Positions 45,840-53,710 of a DNA stretch of 64,000 bases are shown here, piece by piece. Numbering within the stretch: the first letter of the stretch is position 1; each line of letters begins with the position of its first letter. The stretch is from Chitinophagaceae bacterium (GTDB lineage Bacteria > Bacteroidota > Bacteroidia > Chitinophagales > Chitinophagaceae). The stretch lies in contig JADJLJ010000001.1 in NCBI GenBank assembly GCA_016710165.1, positions 620,001 to 684,000 on the forward strand, read 5' to 3'. A program made the translations under genes and the position numbers. The notes under the pieces were generated by a model, which worked only from the letters and a program-made list of their open reading frames with translations, ran no database searches and was not told the origin of the DNA.

Positions 45840-46423
45840 ATGTCTCCTGAATCACTCAATGAACTGATCCGCAGCCGGCGCTCTGTTTTCCCGACCAGTT
45901 TGAACAGGGCAAAAAAGTGGGTGACGAAATTATAAAACAGGTACTCATCAATGCCACCTGGGCACCCAACCACGGCCAGGAAGAACCCTGGCATTTCACC
46001 GTTTTCAGCGGCGATGGGTTACAGGCGCTGGCGGATTATCAAAGCAGCCTGTACAGGCAGGCGGCGGGTGATTCCTTCAATGAAAAAAAATACATCAAAC
46101 TGCAGCAGCAACCATTAAAGGCATCGCATATCATTGCCATCGGAATGAGGCGGTCAACAAAGAAGAACATACCCGAGATCGAGGACATTGAAGCGGTTGC
46201 CTGTGCTGTACAGAATATTTACCTTTCTGTGGCCGCATACGGACTGGGCGGTTACTGGACAACAGGCGGGATCACCTACCTGGAAAATGCCAAATCCTTT
46301 TTCGGGCTTGCAGAAAATGACAAACTGCTCGGCTTCTTTTATATCGGTCATGTTGCGGTACCATCTGCACCCGGTAAACGAAAACCCATTGAGGAAAAAA
46401 CGAACTGGGTAACCACATCCTGA
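45840..46423 (+). CDS. Nitroreductase family protein (one frameshift)
   Basis: The repaired FMN-dependent oxidoreductase of about 194 residues has the N-terminal SLNELIRSRRSVFP block (FMN-binding Arg-Arg-Ser). It also has NATWAPNHGQEEPWHF, VACAVQNIYLSVAAYGLGGYW and LLGFFYIGHV, matching the small nitroreductase (YdjA-like) subfamily. The first 25 codons (from 45840) are in a different frame. One extra T in the T4 run 45886-45889 gives VFPDQFEQGKKVGDEII. The natural substrate is not known. It converges with the S74 gene. Confidence 0.88.
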
Positions 46424-46435
46424 TGCAGGAAAGGC

Positions 46436-48859
46436 TTATTCTTTCGTCATTTTCTCCATCACCATTTTTTTGAGTTCAGCCAGTTCCTTTTTCAGCGCTT
46501 CATTTTCCTTTTTGAGTTGCTGGATACCGATCAATGCCACGCCGCTTTTATCCAGGGCCGATAAACTCTTTCCATCTCCTACCTGGAACAGGTTTTGAAA
46601 ATCCTGTGCCATGGGACTGATATGGTATTCATCTGCTGTATTGCTGTACCGGTACCTGTATACCGGCATTTCCGCGATCTTCTGCAAAACCGAACGGCCA
46701 TCCATCAGCAGCAGGTCGGTTTTTTTATTCCGGTCGCTTACATCGGTCCATACCCCGCCAGTGGTAAGCCTGGCCGTTGTTACAGCGTTATTGAACTCCA
46801 GGATGTTGGCAGCGGCGGTATTGATGCCGAATCCCCACCTGGTCACATTCACATCGCCAAAAACCATGCTGTTGCTTTGGGTAACACTGGCATCATACCC
46901 GATTGCAGTGGCATTGCTGATTGAAGCACCCGCCAATGTACTGGCGCCGAGCAGTGTATTCTGCGAGCCGGTTGTTGCCCCCCCGCTGGTATGGCCGATA
47001 AAAGTATTCTGAAAGCCGGTAGTGAGGTTATTCCCTGTCAAATATCCCACAATGGTATTATTATAACCCGTAACCAGGTCATCGGCCGTAGAAGTTCCTA
47101 TGGCTGTATTCTGGTTTCCGCTGTTGGTGACTGCAGCAGGGTTAACCGAAAATAACGACCGGTAACCTACTGCTACATTATTGCTTAACATACCGGAAGC
47201 AAAATTCATGGTTGCCAGGGCCGATTCGCCGATAGCGGTATTCTGGCTGCACAGCGTATTACTTTCCAGTGCATTGCGGCCGATGGCGAGGTTACTGGCG
47301 CCGGAGATATTATCCCGCAGCGCCCTGCTTCCGATAGCCAGGTTATTATTTCCGGTGTTCGAAAAGAGAGCACTGTCGCCAACGGCAAGGATACCGGTGG
47401 CTGATGTGGAAGTACGGGCTGCTACAAAACCAATAACGGTATTATTGGATGCGGTGCTGTTGTATAATGCCTCATAACCTATGGCCACATTATTACTTCC
47501 TGAGCCAAGGTTGCGCAATACAAATGATCCCATCCCGGTATTCCTGGAGCCTAATGAATCGTTATAACCACTCTCATAACCGAAATAGCTTGTGGAGTTA
47601 CCGGATTTAGACAAACGGTGTGCGCTTCTGCCCATGGCAGTATGCTGGCTGCCGGTAATATTATCATGCAGTGCCCCGGTTCCAACAGCCGTATTTTCCT
47701 GGCCGGTAGTGTTTAAGTAAAGTGCTTCGCTGCCAATGCCCGTATTTTTAACTCCATTGGTTGCATTGGTAGGCTGGTTATAAAAAAGCGCTTTGGAGCC
47801 TACGGCAGTATTATCCATAAAATAGTTGACGCCTCCATTAAAGCTCTGGGTTACCATGGCCGAATCTCCCACGGCCGTATTGCGGCTGCCCGCCGTATTT
47901 GCCTTGAGTGCAAAGCCTCCCACTGCTACATTGCCCGACCCGGAGACATTTGCCAGCATTGCCAGCGTACCGATCGCAGTATTTGATGCGAGGGAAGTAT
48001 CCAGTGCCAGGGCTGAAGCTCCTACGGCCGTCTTGTTGTTACCCGACCTGTTATTCAGCAGTGTATTATAACCCACTGCCACATTATTGGTCGTGTTTTT
48101 TGTATTGAACATGCTTGCTGCACCAACAGCAACATTATTCGACCCTGTTGTATCGCCGTTCATTGCATTACTTCCAATAGCGGTATTACTCTCACCGGAT
48201 CTGTGATTTGCCAACGAGGTGGCCCCTATGGCTACATTGCTGTTTCCGGAAGCGTTGTTCAACAATGCGTTCGCACCAACTGCCGTATTAAACAAGCCGG
48301 TTGTGTTCTGCAATGCATTATTTCCAATTGCGGTATTGGAAGCGGATGTGGTTACTTTGGTCAGGGCATTATTTCCGAATGCAGTATTACCCGATCCGGT
48401 AGTAATGCTTATGCCTGCATCGGTTCCGATGAAAAAATTACTTTGGTTCATATCAAACTGGCCGATCCATGAATTGTTTTGTTTGAAACGGACTGGCATC
48501 AGATCCAGGGTCCCAATAAAATTCACCGAGGTATCCGTACCTGCATTGCCCGTCGTGCTCCAGCCTGTTGAACTGCTGGATAACCATATCCAGGTGCCGC
48601 CGTCATAATAATAAAAGCCCGTACTGTCGGGTGCCACCTGGCATATCAACAAACCGGCAGCCGGTGTGGCAATGGAATTTTTCTGCGCCTTCGTCATCCT
48701 GGGGATCAATATGCCTTTGGTTGTACTTTTTACATCAAGCAGGGCACTTGCGTGAGCCGGGCTTCCATCGGTGTTTATGGCAAGCGATTGGGCCGAACCG
48801 TGTATGCAGTAAACGGAAATGAATATCTGCAGGAGGGCAATTCTTTTTAACATAGACAA
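46436..48859 (-). CDS. Large beta-roll repeat protein with C-terminal S74 (endosialidase-chaperone) domain
   Basis: This is an 807-residue exported protein. After a signal peptide (VYCIHGSAQS) comes a short globular part, with the family block HASALLDVKSTTKGILIPRMTKAQ. Residues about 150-650 are about 20 repeats of a 20-26 residue unit built on NTAIGxxAL (NTAVGANALLNNASGNSNVAIG and the like), as in YadA-type collagen-free heads. The C-terminus (about 700-807) begins SDRNKKTDLLL (the Ser and Lys of the S74 self-cleavage site), continues YRYSN...ISPMAQDFQ, and ends in a helical coiled coil (QLKKENEALKKELAELKK). It is predicted to be a trimeric surface fibre. No phage genes are nearby. Confidence 0.85.
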   Translation of the reverse strand: MSMLKRIALLQIFISVYCIHGSAQSLAINTDGSPAHASALLDVKSTTKGILIPRMTKAQKNSIATPAAGLLICQVAPDSTGFYYYDGGTWIWLSSSSTGWSTTGNAGTDTSVNFIGTLDLMPVRFKQNNSWIGQFDMNQSNFFIGTDAGISITTGSGNTAFGNNALTKVTTSASNTAIGNNALQNTTGLFNTAVGANALLNNASGNSNVAIGATSLANHRSGESNTAIGSNAMNGDTTGSNNVAVGAASMFNTKNTTNNVAVGYNTLLNNRSGNNKTAVGASALALDTSLASNTAIGTLAMLANVSGSGNVAVGGFALKANTAGSRNTAVGDSAMVTQSFNGGVNYFMDNTAVGSKALFYNQPTNATNGVKNTGIGSEALYLNTTGQENTAVGTGALHDNITGSQHTAMGRSAHRLSKSGNSTSYFGYESGYNDSLGSRNTGMGSFVLRNLGSGSNNVAIGYEALYNSTASNNTVIGFVAARTSTSATGILAVGDSALFSNTGNNNLAIGSRALRDNISGASNLAIGRNALESNTLCSQNTAIGESALATMNFASGMLSNNVAVGYRSLFSVNPAAVTNSGNQNTAIGTSTADDLVTGYNNTIVGYLTGNNLTTGFQNTFIGHTSGGATTGSQNTLLGASTLAGASISNATAIGYDASVTQSNSMVFGDVNVTRWGFGINTAAANILEFNNAVTTARLTTGGVWTDVSDRNKKTDLLLMDGRSVLQKIAEMPVYRYRYSNTADEYHISPMAQDFQNLFQVGDGKSLSALDKSGVALIGIQQLKKENEALKKELAELKKMVMEKMTKE

Positions 48860-49138
48860 AATTTTGGTGGCTCAATTTAGTATTTAATAATATTCAGAAT
48901 AATTTAGATTTCCACATCACTGTTGTTTTTCGGCATTTTAAATTTAAAAAACTGCCTGGCAATAATGATCACAACAAACCTGGTCTCAACAGCGGACACA
49001 AAGGTCTGTCGCCCCGGCCGGATTGGATATAAATATCTTAGACCGGGCCCTTGAACATAACAATCCCTGGCATGAATAATATTTGTTTCTTCAACCTTCT
49101 TTCTGCAAATTGCTTCCCGGAACAGATCCGTTACTGTC

Positions 49139-49831
49139 ATGACAAATATCCTCATCCTGAGATCGGTCCTGGTCGTTTTGATCGCTTTCAACTTCAGCAT
49201 TGCCGTTGCACAACGATCAAACGCAGGCAACTGGTTCATTTATTTCGGCAACCAGTCCATCAGTAAAAAATGGAACTGGTGGAACGAAGTGCAGTACCGT
49301 AATTATAATTTCGCCGGCGACCTGCAGCAGTTGCTTTTACGGACAGGCATCGGGTATAACCTTACGGAGAACAACAACAATATCCTGTTGGGCTATGGTT
49401 TCATCCATTCGCAGCGCTACCTGCCCGGTACAAACAATAAGTCGGGCAGCAACGAACACCGGCTTTACCAGCAGTTCATAAACCGGCAGCATTACGGCCG
49501 CGTTTTCATCCAGCACCGTTACCTGGCCGAAGAACGTTTCCTGCCCGGCGACTTCCAGTTCAGGCTTCGTTACTTCCTGTCCTTCAATATTCCGCTCAAT
49601 AATAAGACCTTGAGCAAAAACACGGTCTATCTTTCTGCTTATAATGAAGTATTTTTAAATGCGGAATCACCCGTGTTCGACCGGAACCGGCTCTACGGCT
49701 CCATCGGCTATGTGATCAATAAGAATTTCAGGATGGAAGCCGGTTTCATGGCACAAACACTGGAGAACACGAACCGCAACCAGTTTCAACTGGTATTGTT
49801 CAACAACCTGCCGCTCACAAAAACAAAATAA
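49139..49831 (+). CDS. DUF2490 outer-membrane protein
   Basis: This 230-residue exported protein has a signal peptide (VLIAFNFSIAVAQ). Strands include WFIYFGNQSISKKWNWWNEVQYRNY (the DUF2490 hallmark: a WxxYxG...NEVQYR arrangement), LLLRTGIGYNL and FIHSQRYLPG, and the C-terminus is FQLVLFNNLPL. It should form a small outer-membrane barrel of unknown function. It is followed 3 bp later by the DUF1801 gene, so the two are cotranscribed. Confidence 0.85.
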   Translation: MTNILILRSVLVVLIAFNFSIAVAQRSNAGNWFIYFGNQSISKKWNWWNEVQYRNYNFAGDLQQLLLRTGIGYNLTENNNNILLGYGFIHSQRYLPGTNNKSGSNEHRLYQQFINRQHYGRVFIQHRYLAEERFLPGDFQFRLRYFLSFNIPLNNKTLSKNTVYLSAYNEVFLNAESPVFDRNRLYGSIGYVINKNFRMEAGFMAQTLENTNRNQFQLVLFNNLPLTKTK

Positions 49832-49834
49832 GTC

Positions 49835-50263
49835 ATGGCACAAGCTAAAGCAAAGACAGTGGAAACATCGGCCAGTGTGACCGCCTTTATCAAAAAGGCT
49901 GATAAAGCAAAACAGGCAGACAGCCTTGAATTGCTGAAGATATTTGAAAAAGCCTCGGGCTTTGAACCGAAGATGTGGGGCCCGGCCATCATCGGCTTTG
50001 GCAGCTATCATTACAAATATGAAAGCGGGCGGGAAGGCGATGCACCCCTTTGTGGATTCTCTCCCCGCAAACAGGCGTTCTCCTTTTACCTTTCTTCGGG
50101 TTTCAAAGAAAGGGAAGATCTGCTGAAAAAATTAGGTAAACACAAGGCCAGCAAAGCCTGCATCTACATAAAAAAGCTGGAAGACATAGATCTTACTGTT
50201 TTAAAGAAGATGATCCGTCTTTCGGTAACGTATACAAAAAGCCATTTGAACGGATGTTGTTAA
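49835..50263 (+). CDS. DUF1801 domain protein
   Basis: This 142-residue protein has the family's MWGPAIIGFGSYHYKYESGREGD and CGFSPRKQAFSFYLSSGF blocks. The N-terminus (MAQAKAKTVET) is flexible. DUF1801 folds resemble YdhG-like small proteins with an unknown ligand. It is coupled to the DUF2490 gene (3-bp gap). Confidence 0.88.
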   Translation: MAQAKAKTVETSASVTAFIKKADKAKQADSLELLKIFEKASGFEPKMWGPAIIGFGSYHYKYESGREGDAPLCGFSPRKQAFSFYLSSGFKEREDLLKKLGKHKASKACIYIKKLEDIDLTVLKKMIRLSVTYTKSHLNGCC

Positions 50264-50277
50264 ATACGCAACAACCG

Positions 50278-50309
50278 TTGATTCCGGCATTAATTTTTTA
50301 ATACCTTCG
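50278..50309 (+). promoter_or_regulatory. Likely promoter of the TPR gene, TTG-N21-TACCTTCG abutting the start codon
   Basis: TACCTTCG (50302-50309) is a one-change version of TAnnTTTG, with TTG (50278-50280) 21 bp upstream. The ATG at 50314 starts 5 bases after the box. The geometry is the same as at miaE, so the transcript would be leaderless or nearly so. Confidence 0.55.
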
Positions 50310-50313
50310 CACC

Positions 50314-51462
50314 ATGAAAAATCACCGTACGATCACCCTCCTGCTGGCATTACTATTCAGTTCAGTCATTTCCATTGCCCAGTCCGACAAAGATGCACAG
50401 GCGTCTTATGACCAGGGCATACGGCTCAAAGACGAAAAAAAGACCTCGGAAGCCTTTGAGAAATTCAAGGAGGCCATTGCTGCCAATCCAAAACATACCG
50501 ATGCACTCTACCAGGCCGGCTGGTGCCAGAACGAACTGAAAAATTACAACAGCGCCGTCAGTTACCTGCACAAGGCAAGGCAAACAGGCGTTGCCACGCC
50601 CAAACTTTATTTTGAAATGGGTTATGCCTTTGAGAAACTGAATAAGAGTGATTCGGCGATCTTCTATTACAACAAATGCCTGGAGCTGAAACCCGGTTAT
50701 GCCGGCGTGTATAAGCAACTGGGAAATATGGCCTATACCAGGGATGATTATGAGGATGCACTGGACCTGTTCGGTAAATACGAGGAATTTTCAAAGAAAG
50801 ACATAACCGACTACTTGTACTGGTACCGAAAAGGCTTTACCTATAATGCACTGAAGCAATACAACAATGCAAAGGAGTCGTTGAATAGATCGCTTTCGTA
50901 CAGGAATGACAACATGAACACATTCCTGGAACTTGGTTTTGCCTGCTTTAAACTTAAACAGGATGATGACGCCATCCGGCATTATAAGTCTGCCATAGCT
51001 ATTGATCCCAAAAGCCATATCCCCTATAATGGCATTGCCGAAGTATACCGGGATAACAGGAAAGATATGAATGAGGCCATGAAGTGGTACCGCAAAACGC
51101 TTGAAATGAATCCTACTGAAAGGAAAGCCAGCTATGGCATGGGGTACTGTCTTAACTCCAAAGAGCAATTCAGTGAAGCGGTCAGTTACCTGAAGACAGC
51201 CATAGAAAAAGAGCCCACCTATACGGCAGCTTACGTGGAGCTTGGTTACAGTTATTACAAAACCGGCAAGGACCCGGATGCAGAAACCAATTTCAAAAAA
51301 GCCATGGAACTCAATCCCAAAAATGAGAATGCCCGGTATTATGCCTGCCTGATGTACGTAAAACAAAAGAATAAAGCAAAGGCGCAGAAAATGGTGGACG
51401 AGTTAAGGGGCCTTTCTTCAAAACATGTAAGCATCCTGCAGCCAAAAGTGGATGCACTGTGA
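50314..51462 (+). CDS. Exported tetratricopeptide-repeat protein
   Basis: This 382-residue protein has a signal peptide (LLFSSVISIAQ, cleavage about residue 23) followed by about nine or ten TPR units from residue 28 to the end. Examples are AFEKFKEAIAANPKHTDALYQAGW, YFEMGYAFEKLNKSDSAIFYYNK and AVSYLKTAIEKEPTYTAAYVELGY, each with the usual small and aromatic positions. It probably scaffolds a protein complex in the periplasm. The partner is unknown. A promoter box lies immediately upstream. Confidence 0.87.
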   Translation: MKNHRTITLLLALLFSSVISIAQSDKDAQASYDQGIRLKDEKKTSEAFEKFKEAIAANPKHTDALYQAGWCQNELKNYNSAVSYLHKARQTGVATPKLYFEMGYAFEKLNKSDSAIFYYNKCLELKPGYAGVYKQLGNMAYTRDDYEDALDLFGKYEEFSKKDITDYLYWYRKGFTYNALKQYNNAKESLNRSLSYRNDNMNTFLELGFACFKLKQDDDAIRHYKSAIAIDPKSHIPYNGIAEVYRDNRKDMNEAMKWYRKTLEMNPTERKASYGMGYCLNSKEQFSEAVSYLKTAIEKEPTYTAAYVELGYSYYKTGKDPDAETNFKKAMELNPKNENARYYACLMYVKQKNKAKAQKMVDELRGLSSKHVSILQPKVDAL

Positions 51463-51526
51463 CGGGGATCTGTCATATTTTAACAGCGGCTTAAAAATAA
51501 CAGGCTTCAACCATCGTTAACCCCTC

Positions 51527-52525
51527 ATGATAAAAACACTGACTGGTATATTCATCCTGTTAAGCAGTATATCGTATGCACAAGACCGTACGGGGGCCAC
51601 TCAATTTGATGAATTCATCAGCAAGTCAGCCATTGAATGGGCGGCCTATGTAAATGACCAGGTGAAATTTGAAAAAGTACAGCTGAACAGGCTCCTGCTG
51701 GAAAGGCTCATCAAAAAAGAGATCAAAGCAACACTTCCCGTTTATTATGGACTGAATGATGCAAATCCCATTACGTACCTCGACAAAGACTCTGTTGACA
51801 ACGTGATGTTATACCCGGGCAACAGGCTGCTTCCATATGATTCAACCGGCAATGACCCTGCCATTGACCCGGAAACTTCAAAAAACGGTCTCCATACAGA
51901 TTCGTTGATTTTTACTGACATTATCCAGATCCTTTATGTTGAAAACGGCAGGTTAAAAAGTTATGTACCCTGGGTTTCTCCCATGATGCCTATCCGGACC
52001 AGCCAGGGACTTTACCTGGGATCAGGTGATTATTTCAGTACCTGTTTCAGTTTTAGATACAACCATCCCCTGCGTAAGAAAAGAAAAGACATGTTTCTCA
52101 CTGAAACGAAACGAAGAATAAATCTGGATTCCGCAGGAGCTATCAGCAATATAAAACAGCTTTATGACCGCAACCTGGTTGAAACGCTCTGGCCCTTTAT
52201 TTTAGAAGGGAAGCCGGAGGCCTTTTCCGTTGAAACAAATACCAGGTTAAAAAAGGAAGAGATCAACGAATACCTGTTGAATAAGACAAGGATCGCGGTT
52301 CCGGTTTATGATTCTACGGGAACCCCTTCGGGGTTTGAGTACCGCCGCACCGGTTTTGAACCGGGAAAGATCACCCGGATAGAACTGGTCCAGGACTGGT
52401 ATTACAGCCGCAAAAACAATATTGTTTTCAATAAGATCAAAGAGCTGTTCCTTTATGTAAAAACAGCTTCCGCAGATGAGGAAAACTCCGGATACCGCCC
52501 GGTTTTAAAAATAGTTTTTAATTGA
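51527..52525 (+). CDS. Exported protein of unknown function
   Basis: This is a 332-residue protein with a short signal peptide (TGIFILLSSISYAQ). The body has Tyr/Asp-rich segments such as LPVYYGLNDANPITYLDK, ILYVENGRLKSYVPWVSPM and DWYYSRKNNIVFNKIKELF. The last of these weakly recalls the GldN gliding-motility family, but the typical motifs are not clear and I would not call it that. It lies between the TPR gene and panB on the same strand. Confidence 0.6.
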   Translation: MIKTLTGIFILLSSISYAQDRTGATQFDEFISKSAIEWAAYVNDQVKFEKVQLNRLLLERLIKKEIKATLPVYYGLNDANPITYLDKDSVDNVMLYPGNRLLPYDSTGNDPAIDPETSKNGLHTDSLIFTDIIQILYVENGRLKSYVPWVSPMMPIRTSQGLYLGSGDYFSTCFSFRYNHPLRKKRKDMFLTETKRRINLDSAGAISNIKQLYDRNLVETLWPFILEGKPEAFSVETNTRLKKEEINEYLLNKTRIAVPVYDSTGTPSGFEYRRTGFEPGKITRIELVQDWYYSRKNNIVFNKIKELFLYVKTASADEENSGYRPVLKIVFN

Positions 52526-52627
52526 AAAACTTTCTACATTTACACCCTCATTGCTCCCCGGAATTGTTTTATTCTAACGCAGAGCCAACTCCACCCAGCA
52601 TCATCCGTTCATTTAAAACCGGTTTTT

Positions 52628-53443
52628 ATGTCTGTCAACAAAGAAATAAAAAAGGTCACCACCAATACCTTGCAGAAAATGAAGGCGGCCGGAGAAAAGA
52701 TCTCCATGATCACGGCTTACGATTTTTCCTTTGCCCGGATATTTGATGCTGCGGGTATCGACATCATCCTGGTGGGCGACAGCGCCAGCAATGTAATGGC
52801 GGGCCATGAGACCACCCTGCCCATCACCCTCGACCAGATGATCTACCATGCACAAAGTGTGGTACGGGGCATCAACCGTTGCCTGGTGGTGGTGGATATG
52901 CCCTTTGGTTACTATCAATCCAACTCAGATATAGCGCTTGCTTCAGCCATTAAGATCATGAAAGAGACCGGCGGCCACTCGGTAAAACTGGAAGGAGGCG
53001 AAGAAGTGCTGGACTCGGTCAAAAAGATCGTGAGCGCCGGTATCCCCGTAATGGGGCATTTGGGACTGACCCCGCAAAGCATTTATAAGTTCGGTACGTA
53101 CAACGTGCGGGCAAAAGAAATTGACGAAGCCGCAAAACTAAAAAAAGACGCCCTGCTGCTCCAGGAAGCCGGTGCGTTTGCCATTGTGCTGGAAAAGATC
53201 CCGGCGGTACTGGCAAAAGAGGTAAGTGAAAGCCTGCACATACCCACCATCGGCATTGGGGCCGGCGGCAGTTGCGACGGGCAGGTGCTTGTAATGCACG
53301 ATATGCTGGGCATCAATACCGAATTCAAACCCCGGTTCCTCCGGCAATACCTCAACCTCTACGAACAGATAGACGGGGCCGTAAAACAATATATTGCTGA
53401 TGTAAAAAGCCGGGACTTCCCCAACGAGAGTGAGCAGTATTGA
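52628..53443 (+). CDS. panB: 3-methyl-2-oxobutanoate hydroxymethyltransferase
   Basis: PanB transfers a one-carbon unit from methylene-tetrahydrofolate to alpha-ketoisovalerate, making ketopantoate in coenzyme A synthesis. The 271-residue TIM-barrel protein has MITAYDFSFARIFDAAGID, ILVGDSASNVMAGHETTLPIT, VKLEGGEE, MGHLGLTPQS and IPTIGIGAGGSCDGQVLV, all family blocks. Full length. It works with panC (40089) in the same pathway. Confidence 0.97.
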   Translation: MSVNKEIKKVTTNTLQKMKAAGEKISMITAYDFSFARIFDAAGIDIILVGDSASNVMAGHETTLPITLDQMIYHAQSVVRGINRCLVVVDMPFGYYQSNSDIALASAIKIMKETGGHSVKLEGGEEVLDSVKKIVSAGIPVMGHLGLTPQSIYKFGTYNVRAKEIDEAAKLKKDALLLQEAGAFAIVLEKIPAVLAKEVSESLHIPTIGIGAGGSCDGQVLVMHDMLGINTEFKPRFLRQYLNLYEQIDGAVKQYIADVKSRDFPNESEQY

Positions 53444-53445
53444 TT

Positions 53446-53648
53446 CAGGATCCAAGATACCGGATACAGGATTCAGGATAAAAGAGAGGGAAACCGGATA
53501 ATGCGGCGGCCCTATCCTGTATCTTGCATCCCGCATCCTGAATCCTGAATCCTGAATCCTGAATCCTGAATCCTGAATCCTGAATCCTGAATCCTGAATC
53601 CTGAATCCTGAATCCTGAATCCTGAATCCTGAATCCTGAATCCTGAAT
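53446..53648. repeat. 7-bp tandem repeat ATCCTGA (about 16 copies) with inverted copies on its left
   Basis: Perfect copies of ATCCTGA run from 53535 to 53646. To the left (53446-53480) the complementary words GATTCAGGAT and GATACAGGATTCAGGAT occur, so a folded single strand could pair left and right parts. A 7-bp period is out of frame with codons, so reading frames across it repeat every seven residues (FRIQDSG), which is not real protein. It lies between panB and the aldehyde dehydrogenase gene. Confidence 0.92.
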
Positions 53649-53710
53649 CCCGTTTCCCCCCGATTCGGTAACTTGCGGCTCAATTTTTAACGATAAATCA
53701 TCCCGTTCAC

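Noticed and set aside
46436..48859. Prophage tail fibre
   Set aside because: The S74 domain recalls phage fibres, but no other phage gene is nearby and the protein has a Sec signal peptide.
51527..52525. GldN gliding-motility protein
   Set aside because: Only a weak resemblance in one segment, and no other gld genes are nearby.
53138..53683. Open frames with FRIQDSG repeats
   Set aside because: They are translations of the 7-bp DNA repeat and the antisense of panB, not a real protein.
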